Shown here in pieces: positions 53,576 through 62,956 of a stretch of DNA of 64,000 nt (its first letter is position 1; every line of letters starts with the position of its first letter). Origin of the DNA: an uncultured Allomuricauda sp. (GTDB lineage: Bacteria > Bacteroidota > Bacteroidia > Flavobacteriales > Flavobacteriaceae); contig NZ_CANMUU010000004.1 of NCBI RefSeq assembly GCF_947501165.1, positions 124,001 to 188,000 on the forward strand, written 5' to 3'. The notes under the pieces are model-generated. The model was not told the DNA's origin. It made no database searches and worked only from the letters and a program-made list of their open reading frames with translations. A program made the translations under genes and the position numbers.

Positions 53576-55972
53576 CTAGTTATTCGAACTCTTATATTCG
53601 TCAACCAACTTTTCAAGCTCTTCTTTGGTAGCAGCAGTAAACTCTTTTACCTCTTTTTCAACCTCTTCTCCAACTTCAGAAGTAGAAGTTACCACGGCCT
53701 TAAAAGAACCATCAACTGTATTGCTGATTTCAACTTTCAGCTGTTTTTCAATCTGTTTGGATTCCTTCATACCATCCGTAGTAATTGAAATGGTAGTACC
53801 ATCTGCTTTCATCATACTAACCTCATCCGCTGGAGAAAGACTCACCAAACTAGGTGCGATTACCAAAGCTACTACGGACATCAATTTCAATAGGATATTC
53901 AAAGAAGGTCCTGAAGTATCTTTAAAAGGATCACCTACCGTGTCACCAACAACTGCAGCTTTGTGTGCATCAGAACCTTTACGACCATCACTTTCAATGG
54001 TTTTCTTGGCGTTGTCCCATGCACCACCAGCATTGGATTGGAAAATGGCCATCAAAACACCACAAGTAGTAACACCTGCAAGAAGACCACCCAACATTTC
54101 GGCACCTCCAATAAATCCTACTGCTACGGGAACAGCGATTGCCAAAAGACCTGGCAATACCATTTCTTTAATGGATGCTTTTGTAGAAATCGCTACACAT
54201 TTGTCATATTCTGCAACACCATCCGCAGCGTCGAACGTTGCTCTTTGTGCCTCTGTTGCTTTGGACATGTCTGAATCAACGGCACGCATTACTTCAAGAG
54301 CAGCTTTCAACTGAGGAATATCTCTAAACTGACGACGCACTTCTTCGATCATGGCCATTGCAGCTCTACCTACCGCATTCATGGAAAGCGCAGAGAAAAC
54401 AAAAGGTAGCATACCTCCAATCAACAAACCAGCCATAATATCCGGTTGGGAAACATCAATTGAAGTAACTCCAGCAGTTTTCATAAAAGCAGCGAACAAT
54501 GCTAAAGCCGTCAACGCTGCTGATGCAATGGCAAATCCTTTACCAATTGCTGCAGTAGTGTTTCCTACAGCATCCAACTTATCTGTACGTTCGCGGACTT
54601 CACTTGGTAATTCAGCCATCTCGGCAATACCACCCGCATTATCTGAAATAGGCCCATACGCGTCAACAGCTAATTGAATACCTGTGTTTGCCAACATACC
54701 TACAGCAGCAATAGCAATTCCATAAAGACCTGCAAAGTGATGAGAAACTAAGATTGCAGCTGCAATTAATATAATAGGTATCATTGTGGACATCATTCCA
54801 ACACCTAGACCAGCAATAATGTTCGTGGCAGCTCCTGTTTCGGACTGTCTTACAATGGAGTTAACTGGTTTAGTCCCTGTTCCTGTGTAATACTCGGTCA
54901 CCTTTCCTACTGCAAGACCTGCAACAAGACCAGCGATGGTAGCCCAAAACACACCCATAGCAGAATATTCTTTTCCACCTTCAACCCAAGCTTCAGGTAA
55001 CATTCCATTAATTATGAAGTAGGAAGCCACTAACATCAAACCTGCAGAACCAAATTCTCCAATATTCAATGCGGTCTGTGGATTTCCTCCATCCTTAACA
55101 CGAACAAAGAAAGTTCCGATAATGGACATCACAATTCCAACAGCTGCCAAAGCCAAAGGCAAGTATACTGCACCCAAACCATCAAAAGAAGCCTGAAATT
55201 CAGGTAGTGTTACAAATACAGCTCCTAATACCATCGTACCAATAATAGAACCTACATAAGATTCAAAAAGGTCAGCTCCCATACCGGCAACGTCTCCAAC
55301 ATTATCTCCAACGTTATCTGCAATTGTAGCAGGGTTCAACGGGTGATCTTCAGGAATACCCGCTTCTACTTTACCAACCAAATCAGCACCAACATCAGCA
55401 GCTTTCGTATAGATGCCACCACCCACACGGGCAAAAAGAGCAATAGATGAAGCTCCAAGAGAAAAACCTGAAAGTACATTCAAAACTTCTCCAAGTGCCC
55501 ATCCCTGACCACTATAAATCATAAAAAGTCCGCTAAGACCTAAAACTCCAAGACCAACTACTCCAAGTCCCATTACAGCTCCACCTGCAAAAGCTACTTC
55601 CAACGCCTTCCCTAAGGAAGTTCTGGCTGCATTAGTGGTTCTTACATTGGCTTTGGTAGCCACTTTCATTCCAATAAATCCGGCCAAAGCAGAACAAATG
55701 GCTCCTACAATAAAAGAAACAGCGACCATTCCATTAGATCCTTCTTCGTTGGTTCCTTTAAAGAAGAGCAAAATGGCCACAGCCACAACAAAGATGCTCA
55801 GTATTTTGTATTCTGCCTTAAGGAAAGACATGGCTCCATCAGCAATGTTTTTGGCTATTCGAGCCATTTTTTCATCACCGACCTCTTGTTTTGAAACCCA
55901 TACATTTTTAACAAAAACGTACAGCAGTGCCAAAACACCAAATACGGGCAGAAACTGTATCAATAAATCCAT
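53576..55972 (-). CDS. hppA: Membrane-bound ion-translocating pyrophosphatase, K+-dependent type
   Basis: Couples pyrophosphate hydrolysis to cation transport across the inner membrane. The 798 residues show about 16 membrane segments, the substrate motif [16 protein letters not shown] in parts, [18 protein letters not shown], and [10 protein letters not shown], where the Ala marks the K+-dependent class (Na+ and/or H+ pumping); the ion is inferred, not proven. The C-terminus has about 60 extra acidic residues ([19 protein letters not shown]) past the last membrane segment, facing an aqueous side, making it longer than the usual 670-770. A -7 element lies at 56008-56015. Soluble pyrophosphatase is the next gene. 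Confidence 0.92.
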   Translation of the reverse strand: MDLLIQFLPVFGVLALLYVFVKNVWVSKQEVGDEKMARIAKNIADGAMSFLKAEYKILSIFVVAVAILLFFKGTNEEGSNGMVAVSFIVGAICSALAGFIGMKVATKANVRTTNAARTSLGKALEVAFAGGAVMGLGVVGLGVLGLSGLFMIYSGQGWALGEVLNVLSGFSLGASSIALFARVGGGIYTKAADVGADLVGKVEAGIPEDHPLNPATIADNVGDNVGDVAGMGADLFESYVGSIIGTMVLGAVFVTLPEFQASFDGLGAVYLPLALAAVGIVMSIIGTFFVRVKDGGNPQTALNIGEFGSAGLMLVASYFIINGMLPEAWVEGGKEYSAMGVFWATIAGLVAGLAVGKVTEYYTGTGTKPVNSIVRQSETGAATNIIAGLGVGMMSTMIPIILIAAAILVSHHFAGLYGIAIAAVGMLANTGIQLAVDAYGPISDNAGGIAEMAELPSEVRERTDKLDAVGNTTAAIGKGFAIASAALTALALFAAFMKTAGVTSIDVSQPDIMAGLLIGGMLPFVFSALSMNAVGRAAMAMIEEVRRQFRDIPQLKAALEVMRAVDSDMSKATEAQRATFDAADGVAEYDKCVAISTKASIKEMVLPGLLAIAVPVAVGFIGGAEMLGGLLAGVTTCGVLMAIFQSNAGGAWDNAKKTIESDGRKGSDAHKAAVVGDTVGDPFKDTSGPSLNILLKLMSVVALVIAPSLVSLSPADEVSMMKADGTTISITTDGMKESKQIEKQLKVEISNTVDGSFKAVVTSTSEVGEEVEKEVKEFTAATKEELEKLVDEYKSSNN

Positions 55973-56007
55973 AGTTAATTAGTTATTTAAGAATTTTTTA
56001 ATGGTGG

Positions 56008-56015
56008 CAAAAGTA
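56008..56015 (-). promoter_or_regulatory. -7 element of hppA
   Basis: TACTTTTG on the minus strand fits TAnnTTTG, about 36 bases before the ATG at 55972. No clear -33 TTG is seen at the standard distance. Confidence 0.45.
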
Positions 56016-56035
56016 GTAAAATACCCACTAATAAA

Positions 56036-56070
56036 AAAAATGCGCTTTTGGGTTTCAAAAGCGCATTTTT
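56036..56070. terminator. Bidirectional terminator between ppa and hppA
   Basis: AAAAATGCGCTTTTG / CAAAAGCGCATTTTT, a 15-bp perfect stem with a 5-base loop; the minus-strand T run terminates ppa before the hppA promoter. Confidence 0.9.
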
Positions 56071-56086
56071 AGTCTATTAATTTTGT

Positions 56087-56611
56087 CTATATCGTAAATG
56101 TTCGGTTCTTTTTGTGATCGCTTTCTTCATATCGCTTTACACATTGATGATATATTTTAACAGCTTCTTCCACATTGCCCCAACCGCCAGTATCTACTTT
56201 CTTTTCTTCCAAATCTTTATACACTTGAAAGAAGTGTTCTATTTCCTTTAATCGATGAGGATTTAGGTCACTGATATCATTTCTCTTGCTCCAAATGGGA
56301 TCGTTTACAGGCACACAAATAATTTTTTCATCCGGCCCTTTCTCATCCGTCATATGGAAAACACCAATAGGTTTGACTTCCATGACGACCATAGGATAGG
56401 TGGGTTCGGTCCCCATTACAAGGACATCCAATGGGTCTTTATCCAATGCCAAGGTTTCTGGAACAAAACCATAATCTCCCGGATACATCATTGATGAGAA
56501 AAGTGTCCTATCAAAACGAATTTTGTTCAATACAAAATCATATTCATATTTATTGCGACTTCCCTTGGGGATTTCTATGAGCACATCAAAAGTTACTTGC
56601 TTCTTGGCCAT
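56087..56611 (-). CDS. ppa: Inorganic pyrophosphatase (soluble, family I)
   Basis: Hydrolyses pyrophosphate from biosynthetic reactions in the cytosol. The 174 residues include the family I motif DKDPLDVLV and YPGDYGFVPETL, EIPKGSRNKYEYD. A TAnnTTTG-type promoter with TTG at 56656-56658 and TACTTTTG at 56626-56633 precedes it by a short leader, and a bidirectional terminator follows, so it is a single-gene transcript in front of the membrane pyrophosphatase. Confidence 0.94.
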   Translation of the reverse strand: MAKKQVTFDVLIEIPKGSRNKYEYDFVLNKIRFDRTLFSSMMYPGDYGFVPETLALDKDPLDVLVMGTEPTYPMVVMEVKPIGVFHMTDEKGPDEKIICVPVNDPIWSKRNDISDLNPHRLKEIEHFFQVYKDLEEKKVDTGGWGNVEEAVKIYHQCVKRYEESDHKKNRTFTI

Positions 56612-56625
56612 ACTTTTATTTTTTG

Positions 56626-56658
56626 CAAAAGTAGCCAGTTTACTGAGATTTCAGTCAA
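56626..56658 (-). promoter_or_regulatory. Promoter of ppa
   Basis: Minus strand TTG (56656-56658), 22-base spacer, TACTTTTG (56626-56633). The ATG is 15 bases after the -7 element. Confidence 0.5.
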
Positions 56659-56679
56659 ATTTTTGAGGATGATTGTTAA

Positions 56680-59175
56680 CTAAAATTTAAATCCGAAGGA
56701 ACCGGTCACTCCAAAAGGTCTAGCATCGGGATTATCCAAGTAGTTACCCCTGAAGTTGAAGTCTATCCTTAAGATTTTAAATATGTTGCCAATACCAAAT
56801 GAATACTCCCAATAGATTTGCTCATCTGGAGCTATGAGAGGAATATTGGAAGGTGAGTTAAGAGCGATATTCTCATCGGACAGCTGCCCCCACGCTCCTC
56901 GAAGACCGATAATTTCCCTTAAATTTAGTTTTCTCAACAAAGGAATTCTGGAAAACAACCTCCCATTAAAGTTATGTTCTAAATGCACAGTGGCGTAGGT
57001 ATCCGTGACAAATTCATAAAAATCCAAGTTGGGAAAAGTATTGTAAATGGAAAACAACGTCTGGTTTCCAGGAACTACGCTTAACAAACTCAAAGGGACT
57101 TCCCCAAAGGTTTTTCCCAATTCAATGGTACTGGTCAATCTACCAAAACCGCCCACTTGCCAAGGTTGCGTATATGAAAACTGTAAGCGCTCATAGTCAA
57201 AATCACTTTCCAAAAAACCCTCTACACCCTTAGTGTAATTTAAAAGTAGTATACTATGATTATCATTTATATTTACCCGTTCCACGCCATACCCGATAGT
57301 TCTCTTACCCGGAGTATATATTAATGTGGAATTGACATCAAACTGCTTTACCTCTGATGAAATACCTGTAGGAGAAGTTGGGTCCAAATAATCCAAATTG
57401 AACGCCTCTGGCAAAGCCGAACTCAACGTTCTGAAAGAGCCACCTAACCGAAATCTAAGATTGGTAACAGGTTCAATTTCAAAATTGACCGTAGAAAGGT
57501 TGATATTTGTCAATCTATCATTGGCCCCTACAGTTACTAAGGCTGAGGACGCAATACTACGTCCAAGGACATCATTGGTACTGGTAAGACTCAGCCCCAA
57601 TTGTTCTATATCCCTTCTATTTCCTCCCGAGAGAATGAGTCGGGTCTTTCTGTCCAATAAAAACTTTCCAGACAGCCCGTGTTTGAATTTTCTATCAGTG
57701 AAACCATACGCCATATAGCCTTCCAAACGCCAGGTATCATTTTGTCCAAAATATGTGCGTGCCCCAGCCCGCACCCGATAACCTTCGGCATCATTAAAGC
57801 CAAAAGTGCTGTAGATATTACCGATATCCAGATTCCATTTGTCCACTTCAATGTAACCAGAGCCCAAAACACTTACTATATTATAGTAGGTTTTGAATTT
57901 GGGAACCGTTTTGAGTGTATCCAATAGCTTAAAAATACCTGATTCGTCTTCATTGAGTTTTTCCAAACGGGCATTTTTCCAAAATACACTGTCTCGGTTA
58001 AAGACCCTTGGGTCGTACGGGTCTGCCACTGATTTATAAAAGACTTCGCCACGGGGTACGTCAAATTCATAATTGTCATACACTGTAGTGCGCTTTCCGT
58101 AAACACCTCTTGATTTTTCCTTCTTTGAAAAACTGAAATCGCTTAGCATGTAATCCCGCTTTAGCAGAAAAATAGAATCGTTCACAACATCAAAATCCTG
58201 CTCAATATAAATCTCCTTAACCCAGTTGATATTAGCACTTTTTGTTACCTGAAGGTTAATCTTTTTTATGGCGAAGGTGGTATCATTTACCCAAAAATCC
58301 CCTTTAAAAGTAAGTTCATTCTTCCGTCTTGGATAGTAAATAATGTTATAACACCATTTGTCATCAATGAAGGTGCTATCCGAAAGGACATAATTATAGG
58401 TATCCACCCCAGTTTTGGACAGTGGACTGGTAAAACTCTTATCGAAAAACTTCAGGTAATTGTTATAGATATCGTAGTCGGAATAAAGATCCTCCACAAA
58501 TGCTGTTATGGCCTGATTTCCTTGAAATCCTGAATTTTTGTTTCCTAAAACGTCCTCTTTTTCTTTTTTCAGGATATTGTCTCCGTAGACTTTGGAGAAA
58601 TTCTCATTTAAAAATAAGGGCAGATAGGTTTTTCCTGTGATTCGGGAAGTATCCAAATCATCAAAAACAAATTCCAATCCTTTAAAGAGTTTACTCTTGA
58701 TTAGATTACTATCTATTGTATTCAGGTCAAACTCTATTTTTTCGTATTTATCATACTTGTACTGTTTGAACTTGCGAATGCCATTTTCCCGCTTTTTGGC
58801 CCATATCCTTTTTAGGATGTCTATTGCGGGATTGTTCTTTTTGGATTGCTTTCCCGTGTAAACCACTACTTCTTGGAGCTGTTCGGTGGACTCGGCAAGT
58901 TCAATCCGCATGTTGTAATTTATCTTTTGCGATAAATCTATTTCCAATGTTTCATATCCTATAAAAGAAACCACTAAGGTGGAATATGTATTATCCGATT
59001 CCATGTAAAACCTACCATTATCATTGGTAATGGTGCCTTCGGACGAGTTTTTAAAAACAAGATTGGCAAAAGCAATTGGTGAACCAAAATCATCCACAAC
59101 AATTCCCCCAACCTTGGTTTGCGAAAAAATGGTAATTGAAAAAATCAGGAAAAAGAAGAAAAGGAACTTTTTCAT
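56680..59175 (-). CDS. DUF5686 outer-membrane protein with carboxypeptidase-like domain
   Basis: An 831-residue outer-membrane protein: signal peptide (about 1-19), CarboxypepD_reg-like domain (about 22-100), then the long DUF5686 region with barrel strands, ending VTGSFGFKF with the terminal aromatic residue expected of beta-barrel proteins. The role is unknown. It stands alone between ppa and pdhB on the minus strand. A shorter frame inside does not fit, and the ATG at 59175 starts at the signal. Confidence 0.82.
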   Translation of the reverse strand: MKKFLFFFFLIFSITIFSQTKVGGIVVDDFGSPIAFANLVFKNSSEGTITNDNGRFYMESDNTYSTLVVSFIGYETLEIDLSQKINYNMRIELAESTEQLQEVVVYTGKQSKKNNPAIDILKRIWAKKRENGIRKFKQYKYDKYEKIEFDLNTIDSNLIKSKLFKGLEFVFDDLDTSRITGKTYLPLFLNENFSKVYGDNILKKEKEDVLGNKNSGFQGNQAITAFVEDLYSDYDIYNNYLKFFDKSFTSPLSKTGVDTYNYVLSDSTFIDDKWCYNIIYYPRRKNELTFKGDFWVNDTTFAIKKINLQVTKSANINWVKEIYIEQDFDVVNDSIFLLKRDYMLSDFSFSKKEKSRGVYGKRTTVYDNYEFDVPRGEVFYKSVADPYDPRVFNRDSVFWKNARLEKLNEDESGIFKLLDTLKTVPKFKTYYNIVSVLGSGYIEVDKWNLDIGNIYSTFGFNDAEGYRVRAGARTYFGQNDTWRLEGYMAYGFTDRKFKHGLSGKFLLDRKTRLILSGGNRRDIEQLGLSLTSTNDVLGRSIASSALVTVGANDRLTNINLSTVNFEIEPVTNLRFRLGGSFRTLSSALPEAFNLDYLDPTSPTGISSEVKQFDVNSTLIYTPGKRTIGYGVERVNINDNHSILLLNYTKGVEGFLESDFDYERLQFSYTQPWQVGGFGRLTSTIELGKTFGEVPLSLLSVVPGNQTLFSIYNTFPNLDFYEFVTDTYATVHLEHNFNGRLFSRIPLLRKLNLREIIGLRGAWGQLSDENIALNSPSNIPLIAPDEQIYWEYSFGIGNIFKILRIDFNFRGNYLDNPDARPFGVTGSFGFKF

Positions 59176-59272
59176 GTTTTGATAGTTAGGTCTACTGAAA
59201 AATCATTCAAAGTTTCAGCTTTACTAGGTTGTTTTAGAATTAAAGGTAATTTCTTATCAAAAACCATTCCTT

Positions 59273-59308
59273 TAAAAAAGCCTCACCAACCTAAAGGTTG
59301 GTGAGGCT
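59273..59308 (-). terminator. Terminator of pdhB
   Basis: AGCCTCACCAACCT / AGGTTGGTGAGGCT, a 14-bp perfect stem with a 2-base loop, followed on the minus strand by a run of six T. It is 37 bases past the pdhB stop. Confidence 0.9.
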
Positions 59309-59345
59309 AAAATGCGGTACAAATATACGTTTGTTTTTAACCCTT

Positions 59346-60323
59346 TTACTTATATAACACTTTCTTAACAGCCTTTATCACATCTTGAGCGTTGGGTAAC
59401 CATTCTGCTAACAATACAGGTGAGTACGGTGCTGGAGTATCTGCGGTGTTCAATTTTACTATCGGGGCATCTAAATAATCGAAGGCTTTATCCTGTACAT
59501 GATAAATAATTTCGGTTGCCACATTTCCAAACGGCCATGCCTCTTCCAAAATTACCATTCGGTTTGTCTTCTTAACAGAGTTTAGAATAGCATCATGATC
59601 CATAGGACGCACAGTACGCAAATCGATAATTTCGCAACTGATACCCTCTTTTTCCAATTCGTCAGCAGCTTTGTAGGCTTCCTTGATTATTTTTCCAAAG
59701 GAAATAATGGTCACATCAGTTCCTTCTCTTTTGATGTCTGCTACCCCTAAAGGAATGGTATATTCTCCTTCGGGCACTTCACCTTTATCACCATACATCT
59801 GCTCCGATTCCATAAAAATTACGGGGTCATCATCACGAATGGCCGATTTTAAAAGTCCTTTCGCATCAGCAGGGTTTGATGGAACAACCACCTTCAATCC
59901 AGGACAGTTGGCATACCAGCTTTCAAAAGCTTGGGAGTGGGTTGCTGCCAATTGACCCGCAGAGGCCGTTGGGCCCCTAAAAACAATAGGACAAGGGAAC
60001 TGCCCAGCGGACATTTGTCTTATTTTGGCTGCGTTATTTATAATTTGATCAATACCTACCAATGAAAAGTTGAAAGTCATGAACTCTATAATGGGTCGGT
60101 TTCCAATCATCGCCGAACCAACACCGATACCAGCAAAACCCAATTCAGATATAGGTGTATCCACCACCCTTTCTGGGCCAAATTCATCCAACATTCCTTT
60201 GGAAGCCTTGTATGCTCCGTTATACTCCGCAACTTCTTCCCCCATTAGATAAATGGTATCATCTTTTCGCATCTCCTCGGACATGGCCTCCGCTATGGCT
60301 TCTCTGAACTGTAATGTTTTCAT
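59346..60323 (-). CDS. pdhB: Pyruvate dehydrogenase E1 component, beta subunit
   Basis: Forms the E1 of the pyruvate dehydrogenase complex with an alpha subunit that must be encoded elsewhere. The 325 residues show GEEVAEYNGAYKASKG at the N-terminus, RVVDTPISELGFAGIGVG, the TPP-binding beta-subunit pattern, HSQAFESWYANCPGLKV and the C-terminal VKLNTADTPAPYSP. By length and the last motif pyruvate is likelier than branched-chain keto acids, but the latter cannot be fully ruled out. It is divergent from etfBA across a region with a 28-bp palindrome. Confidence 0.9.
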   Translation of the reverse strand: MKTLQFREAIAEAMSEEMRKDDTIYLMGEEVAEYNGAYKASKGMLDEFGPERVVDTPISELGFAGIGVGSAMIGNRPIIEFMTFNFSLVGIDQIINNAAKIRQMSAGQFPCPIVFRGPTASAGQLAATHSQAFESWYANCPGLKVVVPSNPADAKGLLKSAIRDDDPVIFMESEQMYGDKGEVPEGEYTIPLGVADIKREGTDVTIISFGKIIKEAYKAADELEKEGISCEIIDLRTVRPMDHDAILNSVKKTNRMVILEEAWPFGNVATEIIYHVQDKAFDYLDAPIVKLNTADTPAPYSPVLLAEWLPNAQDVIKAVKKVLYK

Positions 60324-60371
60324 TGAGTAGTTTGAAAGGTTTAATTATTCTGTTCTACTTAAAAAGGCAAG

Positions 60372-60379
60372 CAAAAATA
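60372..60379 (-). promoter_or_regulatory. -7 element of pdhB
   Basis: TATTTTTG on the minus strand fits TAnnTTTG, 49 bases before the ATG. No TTG at the usual distance upstream. Confidence 0.4.
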
Positions 60380-60428
60380 GGAAATTAAACAAGAAGAATC
60401 ACTCTCTCAAAAAGCAAAAAAAAGAACA

Positions 60429-60456
60429 AAATTTATTATGCATGCATAATAAATTT
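60429..60456. promoter_or_regulatory. 28-bp perfect palindrome upstream of etfBA
   Basis: A perfect 28-base inverted repeat with no spacer; the middle 20 bases are TTATTATGCATGCATAATAA with AAAT/ATTT on the flanks. It ends 13 bases before the etfB -7 element and so covers the -33 region, the usual place for a repressor. pdhB lies divergently 106 bases away. Confidence 0.7.
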
Positions 60457-60469
60457 CGGATTTTATAGC

Positions 60470-60477
60470 TATCTTTG
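60470..60477 (+). promoter_or_regulatory. -7 element of etfBA
   Basis: TATCTTTG fits TAnnTTTG and lies 21 bases before the ATG at 60499. The -33 region is occupied by the 28-bp palindrome. Confidence 0.55.
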
Positions 60478-60498
60478 GAAGGTCAAAATGTAAAATAT

Positions 60499-61245
60499 AT
60501 GAAGATTTTAGTTTGCATTAGCAATGTACCGGACACCACATCCAAAATTAACTTCACGGATGGGGATACCAAATTTGATACCAATGGAGTACAGTTTGTC
60601 ATCAACCCCAATGACGAGTTCGGCCTTACGAGAGCTATGTGGTTGAAAGAAAAGCAAGGGGCAGCGGTTCACGTAGCGACAGTTGGAGGACCTCAAACCG
60701 AGCCCACAATTCGCAAAGCCCTGGCAATAGGTGCAGACGAGGCCATACGAATCAACGCCGAACCCACAGATGGTTTCTACGTAGCCAGACAATTGGCGGA
60801 AGTGGTTAAGAATGGGGGATATGACTTGGTTATTGCCGGAAGGGAGTCCATTGATTATAATGGTGGAATGGTTCCAGGTATCCTGGCAACCCTTTTGGAC
60901 ATGAACTTTGTAAATACCTGTATAGGTCTAGAGATTGAGGGAAGCAATGCCACCGCCATGCGTGAAATTGATGGTGGAAAGGAAAAAATAAGTACTTCCT
61001 TACCCTTGGTTATCGGAGGTCAAAAAGGTTTAGTTGAGGAAAGTGATCTTCGTATACCAAATATGAGAGGTATTATGATGGCTCGTAAAAAAGCCCTTAA
61101 TGTAGTAGAGCCTGTAGATGGCCCATCCCCTACGCAAGACCAAAAATTTGAAAAGCCCGCAGCCAAAGGACCTGTGAAATTGGTGGATGCCGAAAATGTG
61201 GAAGAATTGGTCAATTTATTACATAACGAAGCAAAAGTTATTTAA
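60499..61245 (+). CDS. etfB: Electron transfer flavoprotein beta subunit
   Basis: AMP-binding subunit of the ETF heterodimer that carries electrons from acyl-CoA and other dehydrogenases. The 248 residues start MKILVCISNVPDTTSK and include the beta-subunit signature around VIAGRESIDYNGGMVPG. The ATG at 60499 is used; an upstream TTG at 60475 is in the promoter. etfA follows 12 bases later, so they form one transcript under the palindrome-bearing promoter. Confidence 0.94.
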   Translation: MKILVCISNVPDTTSKINFTDGDTKFDTNGVQFVINPNDEFGLTRAMWLKEKQGAAVHVATVGGPQTEPTIRKALAIGADEAIRINAEPTDGFYVARQLAEVVKNGGYDLVIAGRESIDYNGGMVPGILATLLDMNFVNTCIGLEIEGSNATAMREIDGGKEKISTSLPLVIGGQKGLVEESDLRIPNMRGIMMARKKALNVVEPVDGPSPTQDQKFEKPAAKGPVKLVDAENVEELVNLLHNEAKVI

Positions 61246-61257
61246 TCCAAAAAAATT

Positions 61258-62226
61258 ATGTCAGTACTCGTATATACAGAATCCGACAAGGGAAAATTCA
61301 AGAAAAGTGCTTTCGAAGTGGCATCATATGCCTATGCCGTTGCACAACTAATGGGAGAAACCGTTACCGCTGTTTCCATAAATGCGGAGAACGCTGACTC
61401 ATTGGGAACTTATGGAGTTTCAAAGGTCCTTAATGTATCCAACTCCGACTTGGACACATTTAACGCTAAAGCATATGCCAACGTTTTGGCTCAAGCCGCC
61501 GAAGCCGAAGGAGCCAAAATGGTGATATTGAGCTCAAGCGCAGATACCAAATTTTTGGCTCCTATTGTCACTGCCAAATTGAATGCCGGTTATGTACCCA
61601 ACGTGGTATCAGCGCCAGAAAGCGCTTCACCCTTCATAGTGAAAAGAACTGCATTTAGCAACAAAGGTTTTGCCTTTACCGCTATTGAATCAGAAACCAA
61701 AATCATTGGGGTATCCAATAACGCATTTGGAACAGTCGAGAATAGCACTTCCGCATCTGTTGAAGCATTTAGCCCATCGCTAGGTGATTCAGATTTTACA
61801 ACAAAATCCATTGAAGTAGATAAAGTAGTTGGAAAAGCAACCATTGCAGATGCTGATGTGGTTGTATCAGGAGGTCGAGGCTTAAAAGGGCCTGAAAACT
61901 GGGGCATGATTGAAGAATTGGCCGATGTATTGGGCGCGGCAACAGCTTGTTCCAAGCCTGTTTCCGACTTAGGATGGCGTTCTCATGGGGAGCACGTGGG
62001 TCAAACTGGAAAACCAGTAGCCAGTAACTTATACATTGCCATTGGTATCTCTGGAGCTATTCAACATTTGGCTGGGGTTAGTGCTTCAAAAACCAAGGTG
62101 GTCATTAATAATGACCCCGAAGCTCCTTTCTTTAAGGCAGCTGATTATGGTATTGTGGGCGATGCTTTTGAAGTAGTACCCAAACTCATCGAAAAATTAA
62201 AGGAATTTAAAGCCCAGAACGCTTAA
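61258..62226 (+). CDS. etfA: Electron transfer flavoprotein alpha subunit
   Basis: FAD-binding subunit of ETF. The 322 residues end in the conserved FAD domain: [54 protein letters not shown] in parts. The N-terminal half is typical of alpha subunits. It follows etfB on the same strand and ends before a terminator at 62250-62299. Confidence 0.95.
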   Translation: MSVLVYTESDKGKFKKSAFEVASYAYAVAQLMGETVTAVSINAENADSLGTYGVSKVLNVSNSDLDTFNAKAYANVLAQAAEAEGAKMVILSSSADTKFLAPIVTAKLNAGYVPNVVSAPESASPFIVKRTAFSNKGFAFTAIESETKIIGVSNNAFGTVENSTSASVEAFSPSLGDSDFTTKSIEVDKVVGKATIADADVVVSGGRGLKGPENWGMIEELADVLGAATACSKPVSDLGWRSHGEHVGQTGKPVASNLYIAIGISGAIQHLAGVSASKTKVVINNDPEAPFFKAADYGIVGDAFEVVPKLIEKLKEFKAQNA

Positions 62227-62249
62227 ATTTTGTTAATTTGCCCACTTTA

Positions 62250-62299
62250 AGGGGCTGTTCAGATAACTGGTTCCGCCACTTATTTGAACGGCCTTTTTT
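62250..62299 (+). terminator. Terminator of etfBA
   Basis: A long stem of about 14 pairs (GGCTGTTCAGATAA against TTATTTGAACGGCC, with two G-U pairs) and a 13-base loop, then six T. It lies 24 bases past the etfA stop. Confidence 0.75.
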
Positions 62300-62305
62300 G
62301 GTTTT

Positions 62306-62313
62306 AGGAGGAG
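62306..62313 (+). promoter_or_regulatory. Strong Shine-Dalgarno sequence before the bifunctional nuclease gene
   Basis: AGGAGGAG 3 bases before the ATG at 62317. Perfect Shine-Dalgarno sites are unusual in this phylum and are not seen before other genes here. Confidence 0.6.
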
Positions 62314-62316
62314 ATT

Positions 62317-62946
62317 ATGAGCTTAGTACGATTAAAAATAAAGGGGATATCATATAGCCAAACCCAAAACGGCGCGTATGCCCTTATTTTGAATGAAGTA
62401 GATGGGGATAGAAAACTACCCATAGTAATCGGAGCGTTTGAAGCGCAGTCCATCGCCATCGCTTTGGAAAAAGAAATCAAACCTCCAAGACCGCTTACTC
62501 ACGATCTTTTTAAAAACTTTTCAGATCGCTTTCAGATTTTCATTAAGCAAGTTATCATTCACAAATTGGTGGATGGAGTTTTTTATTCAAGTATCATTTG
62601 TGAACGAGATAAGGTTGAGGAAATTATAGATGCCAGAACCAGTGATGCCATTGCTTTGGCCTTGCGTTTTGATGCTCCTATCTTTACCTATAAAAACATC
62701 TTGGACAAAGCCGGAATTTTTCTGAAGTTTTCCAACAAGGACGAGGAGGAAAATGATGATGATAGCATTGTTGTAGATGAGATTCTTCAGGAAGGCGAGA
62801 CTGTTGAAATAGAATCAGGAGCTGCTTCCCAAGGCTATAGGGAACTTACTTTGGAAGAATTACTTAAAGAATTGGACAAAGCCGTAGCCAACGAAGACTA
62901 CGAAAAGGCGGCAAAAATTCGGGACGAAATCTCCAAGCGCAAATAA
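62317..62946 (+). CDS. Bifunctional nuclease (BFN) domain protein with UVR motif
   Basis: A 209-residue protein: an N-terminal bifunctional nuclease domain (about 1-130; [29 protein letters not shown] in parts) and a C-terminal UvrB/UvrC (UVR) helical hairpin (about 175-209; [27 protein letters not shown] in parts). BFN proteins were described as having RNase and DNase activity in plants; the bacterial role is unclear. It starts after a strong ribosome-binding site and is followed 10 bases later by a nucleoside transporter gene on the same strand. Confidence 0.88.
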   Translation: MSLVRLKIKGISYSQTQNGAYALILNEVDGDRKLPIVIGAFEAQSIAIALEKEIKPPRPLTHDLFKNFSDRFQIFIKQVIIHKLVDGVFYSSIICERDKVEEIIDARTSDAIALALRFDAPIFTYKNILDKAGIFLKFSNKDEEENDDDSIVVDEILQEGETVEIESGAASQGYRELTLEELLKELDKAVANEDYEKAAKIRDEISKRK

Positions 62947-62956
62947 ACTTGTACAT

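Noticed and set aside
53625..54314. A 229-codon open frame on the plus strand opposite hppA
   Set aside because: Antisense to the conserved membrane pyrophosphatase; long antisense frames are common in such Ala/Gly-rich genes.
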